A DNA stretch of 64,000 bases from Caulobacter henricii (GCF_001414055.1 NZ_CP013002.1:1798001-1862000), one strand, 5' to 3'; counted from the first letter of the stretch, positions 1-8,285 are shown. The notes: generated by a model from the sequence alone, not told the origin. Program-made: numbers and translations.

Positions 1-32
1 GCGGCGGTCGGCAGGGCGGCGGCGTCAGTCAT
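1..32 (-). CDS. N-terminal fragment of a gene leaving the left edge (possibly ppk)
   Basis: A minus-strand reading frame starts at the ATG on 30-32 (a second in-frame ATG lies at 42-44) and runs off the window; only about ten residues, beginning MTDAAALPTA, are visible. It would be the gene downstream of hdaA in the same orientation. From memory, the gene next to hdaA in Caulobacter crescentus encodes polyphosphate kinase, which would fit, but the fragment alone cannot show this. Confidence 0.3.
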   Translation of the reverse strand, partial: MTDAAALPTA

Positions 33-153
33 GCGGGCAACCATAGGCGAACTGTGTTCGCACATGGTGAACGCGGCAGGTGACAGGGGCAAGACAGAGG
101 GGGCGGCGGCCGACGTGATGCACAATCGGTCGTCAGCGTCCCGCAAAAAACAC

Positions 154-249
154 CGTCATCCCCCGACCTGTTCGGGGGACCCAAGCCGGGATGGCCGATA
201 ACCCCCTGGAAGCGCCGCCTGGGTCCCCCGGATAAACCGGGGGATGACG
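154..249. repeat. REPIN-like inverted repeat, copy 1
   Basis: Two arms, about 154-186 and 211-249, are imperfect inverted copies that start CGTCATCCCCCG and end with its complement. Each arm can also fold on itself because a C-run pairs with a G-run (CCCCCG / CGGGGG). This two-REP layout in opposite orientation is typical of REPIN elements mobilised by RAYT transposases. It sits between hdaA and the gene that leaves the left edge. Confidence 0.75.
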
Positions 250-289
250 AATTTAGAAGCGGAGGAAAGGCAGACGGTGATGAGGGCTG

Positions 290-982
290 TTAAGGGGCCT
301 CATCCTCGTCAAAGGCCAGGACCTGGCCGGCCAGCACCCGGCTGATGGCCCGGCCCTCGGCCGAGGCGGCCTCGTCGAGCAGGTCGACGGCGGCTATGGC
401 CTCCAGAGAGGAGCGGGGGATGCGGCGCAGCAGATAGGGATAGACCTCCTCGGCAGGGGTCATGGCCCGGGCCGCGAAGGCCCGGCGCAGCACGGCCTCC
501 AGTACGATGTCGTCGGGCTCGTCGATGCGGGCGACGCTGGTGGCATTGAGCCGCGAGCGCAGGTCCGGCACCGCGCAGTCCCAGGCCACGGGGGCCAGCC
601 GGCCGGTCAGAAGCAGGGTGCCGCCATCGACCCCGGCCATGTTGATCAGGTGAAACAGGGTCTCGTCATCGAGGTGCCCGCCCTCGGCCCGGCGGTCGGC
701 ATCGTCGACCAGCACCGCCCGGCCGCGCAGGGCCGAAAGGTCGACCGGTGCCGACAGGGGATTGGCGGCCTCGATCACCACGGCATCGGCCCTCAGGGCC
801 CAGTCCCGCGCCAGATGGGTCTTGCCGGCCCCGGCCTCGCCGACCAGGGCCACCCGCCCCTCGACCCAGCCGGGCCAGGCGTCCAGGGCCGCCAGAGCCA
901 GCGCATTGGTCGGCGACACGGCAAAGTGCTCCCGTGCAAACGATGGCGGGCTGTGCAGCGGCAGTCTGAACTGACGGGACAA
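290..982 (-). CDS. hdaA: DnaA-related regulatory inactivation protein HdaA
   Basis: 230-residue AAA+ protein related to the ATPase domain of DnaA. An N-terminal QFRLPL hexapeptide (residues 4-9) looks like a beta-clamp binding motif, Walker A GEAGAGKT is at 48-55 and Walker B LVDDAD at 91-96; there is no C-terminal DNA-binding domain of DnaA. HdaA proteins act with the sliding clamp to stimulate ATP hydrolysis by DnaA and so prevent re-initiation at the chromosomal origin. The clamp motif at the extreme N terminus supports the start. A REPIN lies just downstream. Calling it HdaA rather than another Hda-like ATPase rests on the clamp motif plus the Caulobacter-like context. Confidence 0.85.
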   Translation of the reverse strand: MSRQFRLPLHSPPSFAREHFAVSPTNALALAALDAWPGWVEGRVALVGEAGAGKTHLARDWALRADAVVIEAANPLSAPVDLSALRGRAVLVDDADRRAEGGHLDDETLFHLINMAGVDGGTLLLTGRLAPVAWDCAVPDLRSRLNATSVARIDEPDDIVLEAVLRRAFAARAMTPAEEVYPYLLRRIPRSSLEAIAAVDLLDEAASAEGRAISRVLAGQVLAFDEDEAP

Positions 983-1102
983 ACGCGAGGGGTCCGGCGT
1001 GGTTACGGGATGGTTTGGTATAGGCCGGGTACGGCGTCAGGGCGAGAGGGGCGGTATGGGAAGGTGGGGATTAGGGGCGGGGAGGTGTGGATGGCGAGAC
1101 AG

Positions 1103-1441
1103 TCAGAGCCCCCACCGCACCACCAACAACCCAAACCCCAGCAGGATCACCGGCCCGAACACCGCGAAGGTCCAGCGGGTGATCCGCTCCGGCAGGAAGG
1201 TGTCGTAGGTGCCGTTCCTGGTCGCGCCGTACTTCACGGCGATGGCGGTCAGCGGGCATTTGAGGCCGAAGGCGGCGAAGACCGCGCTCTCGACGGCGAC
1301 CAGAGCGGCTGCCACCCACAGCCAGGGGCCGTGCGCGCCGGTGATCCCGGCATAGAGGACGACGAGGCTGGCACCGGCCATCACGAGATAGATCACGGTG
1401 TGGAGGGCGCGGACCAGGGTCAGGCTTTGGGCATCGGTCAT
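1103..1441 (-). CDS. Small integral membrane protein, unknown function
   Basis: The ATG at 1439-1441 gives 112 residues beginning MTDAQSLTLVRALHTVIYLV. The frame stays open upstream to 1558 but there runs through a REPIN, so that extension is unlikely to be coding. Three or four hydrophobic stretches (about residues 10-30, 37-60 and 85-108) predict a multi-pass inner-membrane protein. A conserved-looking stretch around GLKCPLTAIAVKYGA follows the second or third segment; similar G-x-KCPLT motifs occur in small membrane families such as DUF2784, but I cannot assign the family firmly. It stands 120 bp upstream of hdaA on the same strand and could share its transcript. Confidence 0.6.
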   Translation of the reverse strand: MTDAQSLTLVRALHTVIYLVMAGASLVVLYAGITGAHGPWLWVAAALVAVESAVFAAFGLKCPLTAIAVKYGATRNGTYDTFLPERITRWTFAVFGPVILLGFGLLVVRWGL

Positions 1442-1468
1442 GGGGCGTAGTCTACCCTTCCAGATACT

Positions 1469-1605
1469 CCCGTCATTCCCGCCCTTGTGGCGGGAACCCC
1501 TCGCGCCGCCGCAGGTGCAGAAGGGGCGAAGTGCGCGCGCACTTCGCTGGCGCTTCACGTGTCAGCTGAACCAGGGGTTCCCGCCACAAGGGCGGGAATG
1601 ACGGG
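1469..1605. repeat. REPIN-like inverted repeat with perfect 33-bp arms, copy 2
   Basis: The arms 1469-1501 and 1573-1605 are exact inverted complements over 33 bp. Each arm also contains its own short hairpin (TTCCCGCC, 5-nt loop, GGCGGGAA). The 71-bp centre contains a perfect 22-bp palindrome at 1526-1547 (half-site GCGAAGTGCGC). Perfect arms suggest recent movement or gene conversion. It lies between the divergent membrane-protein and EcsC genes. Confidence 0.85.
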
Positions 1606-1643
1606 GGGTATGGGGAGTGGTGTGGGGGCCCTATATCTCACCC

Positions 1644-2384
1644 ATGCAACACCCACCCCCCGACCTCGCCGCCTGGCGCGCCGCCATCACCAAGCCCGCC
1701 GGCCCACTCGGCGGCCTTGCGCGCAAGGCCCAGGTGAGGATCAACCAGATCATCCCCGAAAAGGTCCATGCCACCATCACCACGGCCATGGAGGGCCTGA
1801 CGCGGGGCATATTGACCGGGGCCGACTTCGCCACCGGCTCGCCGCAGCACGGCCTGAGCCTGGACGAGAAGCGTGCCAAGGCCGCCGCGGCCATCGACGG
1901 CTGGAAGAAGACCGCCAGTGTCGAGGGCGGGATCACCGGAGCCGGGGGCTTTCTGGCGGCGGCGGCGGATTTTCCGCTGCTGATGAGCTTCAAGATCAAG
2001 CTGCTGTTCGAGATCGCCGCCATTTTCGGCCATGACGGCACCGACCTCGATGAGCGGCTCTACATCCTGCACATCTTCGAACTGGCCTTTTCCGACGCCG
2101 GGCACCGGGCCCGGGTGCTGGCCTCCATGGACGACTGGAACGCCCGGCGCAGTGAGCGTCCCGCCAGCCTCGAGGCCTTCGACTGGCGGGCCTTCCAGCA
2201 GCAGTATCGCGACCATATCGACCTGGCCAAGCTGGCCCAGCTGCTGCCCGTGGTCGGTGCCCCGGTCGGGGCCATCGTCAACTGGCGGCTGGTCGAGCAC
2301 CTGGGCGTGACGGCAGTGATGGCCTACCGGATGCGGGAGGAGGGCCTCGCGCTCCCCCGGCCCACGCCGCTGGCCCCCTCCTGA
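1644..2384 (+). CDS. EcsC family protein
   Basis: 246 residues from the ATG at 1644 (an in-frame GTG at 1617 would add nine). The central stretch, EGGITGAGGFLAAAADFPLL near residue 100, is the glycine-rich amphipathic segment followed by D-x-P that marks the EcsC family. The family is named after the third gene of a Bacillus ABC-transporter operon, but most members stand alone and their role is unknown. Here there is no ABC transporter next door. The last residues and the TGA stop fall inside the left arm of a REPIN (2374-2486), so the C terminus may have been redefined by the repeat. Confidence 0.75.
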   Translation: MQHPPPDLAAWRAAITKPAGPLGGLARKAQVRINQIIPEKVHATITTAMEGLTRGILTGADFATGSPQHGLSLDEKRAKAAAAIDGWKKTASVEGGITGAGGFLAAAADFPLLMSFKIKLLFEIAAIFGHDGTDLDERLYILHIFELAFSDAGHRARVLASMDDWNARRSERPASLEAFDWRAFQQQYRDHIDLAKLAQLLPVVGAPVGAIVNWRLVEHLGVTAVMAYRMREEGLALPRPTPLAPS

Positions 2385-2486
2385 CCGCTACGCGGTCGTC
2401 CTCCCCCCTGCGGGGGGAAGATGAAACGCGCCGATCTCCATCTTCCCCCTCCGGGGGAAGACGATCGCGAAGCGATCCGTAGGGGG
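2374..2486. repeat. REPIN-like inverted repeat, copy 3
   Basis: The left arm (2374-2423) and right arm (2439-2486) are inverted copies ending in GGGGGAAGATG, and both carry an inner hairpin (GACCGCTACGCGGTC and GATCGCGAAGCGATC). The spacer is 15 bp. The head sequence differs from copies 1 and 2 and matches copy 4, so at least two REP families are present. The left arm overlaps the end of the EcsC gene. Confidence 0.8.
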
Positions 2487-3002
2487 CAAGTGCGGGCATA
2501 GAGAACAATCAATCCCCGGGGCTTTCAGGGAAAAGCTCAACCCGATCAACACCCTGCAAAAACAACCACCGCGCCAATCCGACGCGCTGAAACCTCCCGT
2601 ATTCTGTACCCACCTCGTCGCGAGGAAAGGGCGCAAGGCCAGCGACCATGGCGGCGACGGGGGGTGATCGAGCGGGGCTGGGGTCGAGGGGGATACTCGA
2701 CCGGTCCGGGGATCTGGTTGCTGGCCAGACCCGCCCGCCGTCGGCGTGGTTGAAGGCAAAAGGGCGTGTCTGGCTGTAAGCCCGTCCTCTTCGACCGCTG
2801 GAGCGCGCTGGAAACGGCGCGAGCCGGGTCCCGGTAAGGCCTCAACAGGGCCACCTGGCGGGAGGCTGACGGAAAACGACCACGCGGAGCGCACGGCTTC
2901 GTCGAAACGGTATTTTCTAGTCTCATCCGGACGTCGTCCGGACGCTCCGCGACCCTTTCCATCCCTTCAGCGAGTGATCGCGTGGGGGCGTGAAGCTGTA
3001 GC
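2487..3002. other. Gene-poor, hairpin-rich intergenic stretch
   Basis: No convincing protein frame on either strand; the open frames present show no recognisable domain and low-complexity composition. Several strong hairpins are visible: 2613-2625 (CCTCG/CGAGG), 2682-2702 (GGTCGAG, 7-nt loop, CTCGACC), 2724-2736 with 2762-2774 (12 pairs, one mismatch), 2804-2821 (CGCGC/GCGCG) and 2925-2941 (TCCGGAC/GTCCGGA). This could be a structured RNA or decayed repeats. I looked for tmRNA, RNase P, 6S and SRP RNA signatures and found none. Confidence 0.4.
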
Positions 3003-3109
3003 TGCTCCCCCTCTGGGGGAGCTGTCGCGGAGCGACTGAGGGGGTTAATGCGGCCTTCGCCCAGATGGCCCCCTCCGGCCCTTCGGGCCACCTCCCCCGG
3101 AGGGGAGGA
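3003..3109. repeat. REPIN-like inverted repeat, copy 4
   Basis: The left arm (about 3003-3044, CTCCCCCTCTGGGGGAG head followed by a GTCGCGGAGCGAC hairpin and GAGGGGG) is matched in inverted orientation by the right arm (about 3069-3109, with CTTCGGG as inner loop). It ends a few bases from the parE stop codon and may act as the 3' hairpin of the parE transcript. Confidence 0.75.
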
Positions 3110-3115
3110 TCCGGA

Positions 3116-5191
3116 TCAGACGTCCAGATCCGCCGCAGCGAACTCGGCGTTTTCCTGGATGAAGCGGAAGCGCAGTTCCGGCTTGCGGCCCATCAGGGTC
3201 TCGACCAGGGACTCCACCGCCTCTTCCGAGCGCGGCAGGGTCACCCGCGCCAGGGTGCGGACGGCCGGGTCCATGGTGGTTTCCTTGAGCTGGGCGGCCA
3301 TCATCTCGCCCAGGCCCTTGAAGCGGCCGATCTCGGGCTTCTTGCCCTTGAACTGCGTGGCCAGCAGCTCGTCCTTGTGGGCGTCGTCGCGGGCATAGGC
3401 GCTCTTGCCGCCGTGGCTGATGCGATAGAGGGGCGGCAGGGCCAGGAACAGGTGCCCGCCGCGGATCAGCTCGGGCATGGTGCGGTAGAAGAAGGTGATC
3501 AGCAGGGAGGCGATGTGGGCGCCGTCGACATCGGCGTCGGTCATGATGATGATCCGCTCGTAGCGCAGATCTTCCTCGCGATACTTGTTGCCGCCCTGGG
3601 CCCCCAGGGCCAGCATCAGGTCTGACAGCTCCTTGTTGGCGCTCATCTTCTCGCCGGTGGCCGAGGCGACATTGAGGATCTTGCCGCGCAGGGGTAGGAT
3701 GGCCTGGGTCTTGCGGTTGCGGGCCTGTTTGGCCGAGCCGCCGGCGCTGTCGCCTTCGACGATGAACAGTTCGGCCCCGTCGACCGCGCCGCCGGCGCAG
3801 TCGGCCAGCTTGCCCGGCAGGCGCAGCTTGCGGGTGGCGCTGGCGCGCTGGACCTCCTTGTCCTTGCGGCGCTTGAGGCGTTCCTCGGCCCGTTCGACCA
3901 CGAAGTCGAGCAGGGCCTGGGCGCTCTTGGGCGAGGCGGTCAGCCAGTGGTCAAACGGGTCGCGCAGGGCGGCCTCGACGAAGCGCTGGGCCTCGGAGGA
4001 GGACAGCTTTTCCTTGGTCTGGCCCTGGAATTCCGGATTGCGGATGAACACGGAAATCAGGGCCCCGGCCTGGGCGATGACGTCGTCGGCGGTGATGATC
4101 GCCGCCCGCTTCTCGCCCTTCAGCTCGGCATAGGCCTTGAGGCCCCGGGTCAGGGCGGCGCGCAGGCCGCTCTCATGGGTGCCACCCTCGGGGGTGGGAA
4201 CGGTGTTGCAGTAGGACTGCATGAAGCCGTCATGCTCACCGAAGCCGCGCGGCGTCCAGGCGATGGCCCATTCGACGGCTCCGGCCTCGCCCTGGCGCTC
4301 GATGCGGCCGGCGAAGCTTTCGGGGGTGACGGTTTCCAGGCCCTTGGTGCGCTCGGCCAGGAAGTCGGCCAGGCCATTGGGGAAGTGGAAGACAGCCTCG
4401 GCCGGGGTCTGATCCTGGATGCGCTCGGCCGCGCAGGACCATTTGATCTGCACGCCACGGAACAGATAGGCCTTGGAGCGGGCCATGCGGTACAGGCGCG
4501 CCGGCTTGAAATTGGTCCCCTCGCCGAAGATCTCGTCGTCGGGCTTGAAGCGGACCATGGTGCCGCGCTTCTTGCTGGGGCCGACCTTCTCGACCGGACC
4601 CAGGGGCTTGCCGCGCGAGAAGACCTGCAGGTGCTCGAAGCCGTCGCGCCAGACGGTGACCTCGACCAGCTCCGACAGGGCGTTGACGACGCTGGCACCG
4701 ACGCCGTGCAGGCCGCCGGAGGTTTCATAGGCCTTGCCGCTGAACTTACCGCCGGCGTGCAGGACGGTCATGATGACCTCCAGCGCCGACTTGCCGGGGT
4801 GCTTGGGGTGGGGGTCGACCGGCATGCCCCGGCCGTCGTCCTTGACCGACAGGAAGCCGTCGGCATCGAGCTTGACCTCGATGGTCTTGGCGAAGCCGGC
4901 CACGGCCTCGTCCATCGAGTTGTCCAGCACCTCGGCGAACAGGTGGTGCAGGGCCCGCTCGTCGGTGCCGCCGATGTACATGCCTGGTCGCTTGCGGACC
5001 GGCTCCAGCCCCTCCAGCACCTCGATGTCGCTGGCGGTGTAGCCGCCCGCTGTCGCTGCAGCCGGGGCAGGCGGCGGCGGGGCAGGGGCGCGCGGAGCCG
5101 GCGTCGGCGCAGGCTGGGCAGCCTTGGCCGGCGGCTGGGGCTCGTCGCCGAACAGCGAGAACAGGGAGTTGGAATCGTCAGAAGAGGACAT
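3116..5191 (-). CDS. parE: DNA topoisomerase IV subunit B
   Basis: 691-residue type II topoisomerase B subunit; with ParC it decatenates daughter chromosomes. An N-terminal Ala/Pro-rich tail of about 50 residues precedes the GHKL ATPase domain (EVLDNSMDEA and DDGRGMP). The transducer follows, then the TOPRIM domain with EGDSAGGSAKQ near residue 478, PLRGKILNV, and DADVDGAH near 550. The length and the absence of the insert found in many GyrB proteins favour ParE over GyrB, as does the end FRFIQENAEFAAADLDV. The ATG at 5189-5191 is the only start upstream of the ATPase domain with a sensible N terminus. The 135-bp gap from the upstream amidohydrolase operon contains a strong terminator hairpin, so parE should have its own promoter. 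Confidence 0.93.
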   Translation of the reverse strand: MSSSDDSNSLFSLFGDEPQPPAKAAQPAPTPAPRAPAPPPPAPAAATAGGYTASDIEVLEGLEPVRKRPGMYIGGTDERALHHLFAEVLDNSMDEAVAGFAKTIEVKLDADGFLSVKDDGRGMPVDPHPKHPGKSALEVIMTVLHAGGKFSGKAYETSGGLHGVGASVVNALSELVEVTVWRDGFEHLQVFSRGKPLGPVEKVGPSKKRGTMVRFKPDDEIFGEGTNFKPARLYRMARSKAYLFRGVQIKWSCAAERIQDQTPAEAVFHFPNGLADFLAERTKGLETVTPESFAGRIERQGEAGAVEWAIAWTPRGFGEHDGFMQSYCNTVPTPEGGTHESGLRAALTRGLKAYAELKGEKRAAIITADDVIAQAGALISVFIRNPEFQGQTKEKLSSSEAQRFVEAALRDPFDHWLTASPKSAQALLDFVVERAEERLKRRKDKEVQRASATRKLRLPGKLADCAGGAVDGAELFIVEGDSAGGSAKQARNRKTQAILPLRGKILNVASATGEKMSANKELSDLMLALGAQGGNKYREEDLRYERIIIMTDADVDGAHIASLLITFFYRTMPELIRGGHLFLALPPLYRISHGGKSAYARDDAHKDELLATQFKGKKPEIGRFKGLGEMMAAQLKETTMDPAVRTLARVTLPRSEEAVESLVETLMGRKPELRFRFIQENAEFAAADLDV

Positions 5192-5285
5192 TACGGGAAC
5201 ATGCGTCGATTCGGGCGGAAGCTCCGTATGGGCTTCCCGTCGCCCCCTGAAAAGAGGCGTGTCGTCGCGGGCCGGGAAATCCTGG

Positions 5286-5319
5286 GGAAACCGGGCCCTG
5301 CCGCGGTGGCAGGGCCCGG
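5286..5319 (-). terminator. Intrinsic terminator of the amidohydrolase operon
   Basis: A perfect 12-bp stem (5291-5302 with 5308-5319, loop GCGGT) follows the amidohydrolase stop on the minus strand, and a short T tract (TTTCC) follows the stem in that direction. It separates that operon from parE. Confidence 0.65.
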
Positions 5320-5326
5320 TCGCCGG

Positions 5327-6679
5327 CTAGCGGTAGGCGATCGGCAGGCCGTTATCGGGGGCCGCATAGCGGTCGCGCAGCTGGGTCTGGCGGCTGTCCT
5401 TCGGCTGCTCGACCCCGCCGATGAACACCTTCTCGGGCCAGGAGGTGGTCTCCAGCGGATCACCGGTCCACAGCACGACATCGGCGACCTTGCCGACCTC
5501 GAGCGAGCCGATGCGATCGGCCTGGCCCCAGAGCCTGGCCGGGTTGAGCGTGATCGCCGCCAGGGCCTCGGCATAGGGCAGGCCGTTGGCGACAGCGAGA
5601 CCGGCGTTCAGGCGCTCCTGCCGCAAGTTGGCCAGGTCGCGGGAGCCATTGATCGACACCTTGACCCCGGCCGCCTGCAGCCGGGCGGCATTGTCGAGCC
5701 GCGAGCCGATCGTCTCGAAGCTTTCGGGCAGGTCAGCCTGGGGATCGACGATCACCGGAACGCCGGCCTTGGCGATCTCGGCCGCGACGACCCAGCCCTC
5801 TTCGGCCCCTTCCAGGATGATCCGGACCTTTTCCTCAGCCGCCAGCTTCAGGGCCAGACGGATGTCCGATGCCCGGTGGACACTGATCAGCAGGGGCGTC
5901 TTGCCCTGCACGACCGGCACCAGGGCCTGAAGGTCGAGGCGCGAAAGGCCGTAGTCCCGGGTCGCGCCCTGCTCGAAGGCCGCCCGATTGCGGGCAAAGG
6001 CGCGGGCGTCCTCGAGGGCCGACTTGATCAGGACGATCGAGGCTCCGCGCGATCCGCCGGCGGCCCGTGCCCCGGACTCGCCCAGCGACACGGTCACGGC
6101 AAGTCTGGAGCCCTCGACGAGATCGGAGTCACCCGCCTGAAGCCGAACAAAGGCTGCCTGGCCGCCGAACAGGGGCGGATCGCCAGAGCCACCGGCACCG
6201 GCGGTCATTTCTTCGACCACGCCGTCGTCCGCATGGTCATGAGCCCCGCCGCCCGCGCCCGACAGCACCGGCGTCACGGCCGAGGCCGTGATCCCGCCGT
6301 CGCGGGCGAGGCCGATCTTCGGCGAGGCCGGATTGACGCTGTAGGAAATGTCGAAGGCGGCCGAGAGCGCCGAGCCCGTGCCGTCATCGCGGGTCTCGCG
6401 GACGCCGCTGATCTCCGAGGCCGTCAGGTTGGAAGACGGCGCGATCAGGCCGGGGGTGACCACGCCGCCCTTGGCGTCGATCACCGTCGCCCCGGCCGGG
6501 GCCGTGACCTGGGGCCCCAGGGCGGCGATCTTGCCGTCCTTCAGGACGATGGTCCCCGAAGGGATGGCCGGGCCGCTGACCGGCTCGATCCGGGCATTGG
6601 TGATGGCAATGGTCTGGGCGACTGCGGGTGCCGCGAGAGCCGCGCAGGCCACGCCTGCGAGAAGGATGGACCGGATCAT
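5327..6679 (-). CDS. Exported amidohydrolase-fold protein lacking metal ligands
   Basis: 450 residues with a signal peptide (MIRSILLAGVACAALAAPAVAQ, cleavage after AQ). The composite domain and the C-terminal ADVVLWTGDPLE region are those of imidazolonepropionase-like amidohydrolases, but the strand-1 HxH is replaced by SSN (GLIAPSSNL). One later ligand region keeps a His (ISVHRASDI), while ILEGAEEG has Gly where family members usually have His. Metal-dependent hydrolysis is therefore doubtful. The start codon overlaps the stop of the upstream amidohydrolase gene (TGATCAT on the plus strand), implying translational coupling and perhaps a heteromer of active and inactive subunits in the periplasm. 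Substrate unknown. Confidence 0.75.
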   Translation of the reverse strand: MIRSILLAGVACAALAAPAVAQTIAITNARIEPVSGPAIPSGTIVLKDGKIAALGPQVTAPAGATVIDAKGGVVTPGLIAPSSNLTASEISGVRETRDDGTGSALSAAFDISYSVNPASPKIGLARDGGITASAVTPVLSGAGGGAHDHADDGVVEEMTAGAGGSGDPPLFGGQAAFVRLQAGDSDLVEGSRLAVTVSLGESGARAAGGSRGASIVLIKSALEDARAFARNRAAFEQGATRDYGLSRLDLQALVPVVQGKTPLLISVHRASDIRLALKLAAEEKVRIILEGAEEGWVVAAEIAKAGVPVIVDPQADLPESFETIGSRLDNAARLQAAGVKVSINGSRDLANLRQERLNAGLAVANGLPYAEALAAITLNPARLWGQADRIGSLEVGKVADVVLWTGDPLETTSWPEKVFIGGVEQPKDSRQTQLRDRYAAPDNGLPIAYR

Positions 6680-8148
6680 CAGTTGAACGCTCCCTGGCCG
6701 GTTTGGCCAAGTTCGAAGTCGGACTTGGGCTGGTACTTCGGATCATGACGATCATAGGTCAGGGCACCGTCGATGTAGACCTGCTCGGCCTGGGCATAGA
6801 CGCTGAACGGATCGCGATTCCAGATCACCAGGTCGGCAGCCTTGCCCGGGGCGATCGAGCCGGTCTTGTCGCCAATGCCCATGGCCTTGGCCGGATTGGC
6901 GGTGATCCACTTGATCGCTTCGGCCCGGCTGATGCCATAGCCCAGCTTGTTGCCGGCGGTCATGGCGATGGCGGCCTCCTGGTTGAGGCGCTGGGTCATG
7001 ATCGGATCATCAGAGTGGATGACGACACAGGCACCGGCCTTCCAGAGGAGGGCCGCATTGGCATCGATGCCGTCCAGGCTCTCCATCTTGAAGCCCGTCC
7101 ACGAGGCCCAGGTGGCCGAACAGATGTCCTCCTTGGCCAGCAGCGCACCGACCTTGTAGGACTCGATGGCGTGGTGGAACATCGTGATCTTGTAGCCAAA
7201 CTCGCGGGCTATATCGATCATCACGGCCATTTCATCGCCGCGGTAGCAGTGGTTCTGCACCAGGATCTCGCCCTTGAGAACACCGCTCAAGGTTTCGAGC
7301 TGAAGGTCACGTTTCGGCGCATCGGCCTTCTCGCCCTTCTGGACCTTGGCGCGATAGTCGTCCCATTTGCGGGTATAGTCAGCGGCGTCGATCCAGGCTT
7401 TGCGGAAACCGAAGACATTGCCCATCGCTGTCGACGGTGTGCGACCCTTGCCGCCATAGACGCGCTTGGGATTCTCGCCGCAGGCCATTTTCAGCCCGTA
7501 GGGTGCGCCTGGAAACTTCATTCCCTGCATGGTGGTCGACGGCACGTTCTTGAGTGTCACCGAGCGGCCGCCGAACAGATTAGCCGAGCCGGGCAGGATC
7601 AGAAGGGTCGTGACCCCGCCAGCGCGGGCCCGGTTAAAGCCGGGGTCCTGCGGCCAGACCGAATGCTCGGACCAGACCTGGGCCGTGTTGGGGTCGGTGG
7701 CCTCGTTGCCATCTGACCTGGCCTGGACACCGGGCGACGGATAGACGCCCAGGTGGCTGTGTGCATCGATGATGCCGGGCGTCAGCCATTTGCCCTTGGC
7801 CTGGATGACTGCAACATCAGCCGGGATGGGCGTGTCAGCTCCACCAACCGAGACGATCTTGCCACCGGAAACAAAGACGACGCCGCTCTCGATCTGATCG
7901 CCCGTCGCGGTCAGCACCGTGGCACCGACTATGGCCGTGGCCTTTGAGGGCAGGGGCGAATAGGTCGATGGGAAGCCTGACGAGGCTGCACCGTCGAGGC
8001 CCTTTGGCAAGGGCTTGATCTCGACCTTCTCCGCCGGTTTTGCGGCCGGTGTGCGAGGCTTGGCTCCGGCCCCACCCGTAGTCGCGCAGGCCGATAGACC
8101 TAGCGCAAGCAGACTTGCAGCCGCAGCCGCGCGACGCCATTCAAACAT
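6679..8148 (-). CDS. Amidohydrolase family lipoprotein
   Basis: 489 residues from the ATG at 8146-8148. The frame extends to 8283, but only this start gives a signal peptide with lipobox LSAC, followed by a Pro/Lys-rich linker. The amidohydrolase domain is complete: GIIDAHSHLG (HxH), QNHCYRGDE (His), FHHAIES (His) and IHSDDP (Asp) supply the usual binuclear metal site, and ADLVIWNRDPF closes the domain. Relatives include imidazolonepropionase-like and dipeptidase-type enzymes; substrate not predictable. Together with the coupled downstream paralogue it makes an exported pair of similar proteins, one catalytic and one degenerate. Confidence 0.82.
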   Translation of the reverse strand: MFEWRRAAAAASLLALGLSACATTGGAGAKPRTPAAKPAEKVEIKPLPKGLDGAASSGFPSTYSPLPSKATAIVGATVLTATGDQIESGVVFVSGGKIVSVGGADTPIPADVAVIQAKGKWLTPGIIDAHSHLGVYPSPGVQARSDGNEATDPNTAQVWSEHSVWPQDPGFNRARAGGVTTLLILPGSANLFGGRSVTLKNVPSTTMQGMKFPGAPYGLKMACGENPKRVYGGKGRTPSTAMGNVFGFRKAWIDAADYTRKWDDYRAKVQKGEKADAPKRDLQLETLSGVLKGEILVQNHCYRGDEMAVMIDIAREFGYKITMFHHAIESYKVGALLAKEDICSATWASWTGFKMESLDGIDANAALLWKAGACVVIHSDDPIMTQRLNQEAAIAMTAGNKLGYGISRAEAIKWITANPAKAMGIGDKTGSIAPGKAADLVIWNRDPFSVYAQAEQVYIDGALTYDRHDPKYQPKSDFELGQTGQGAFN

Positions 8149-8285
8149 GAAAATCCCCGACTCCCGCAGAAGGGAGAAGGACAGACGAAAATACCGGTCC
8201 AGGCAAGGGACCTTGCTGTTTGAAACGTCCGTTCCCCCCAGATTACCACTATCTTCTGTCCGGCAGTCGGACGCTGACCTCAATG

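Noticed and set aside
2500..3000. tmRNA, RNase P RNA, 6S RNA, SRP RNA or cobalamin riboswitch in the long gap
   Set aside because: No tag-peptide frame, no GAGGAAAGTCC/ACAGAA pairing, no SRP loop and no B12 box could be found on either strand.
2388..3091. Minus-strand frames of 168 and 181 codons
   Set aside because: They run through two REPINs, with no family resemblance and many Arg/Pro/Ser codons typical of non-coding GC-rich DNA.
3947..6748. A 933-codon open frame on the plus strand
   Set aside because: It lies antisense to parE and the amidohydrolase gene, is rich in Gly/Ala/Arg from codon-position bias in GC-rich DNA, and shows no domain.
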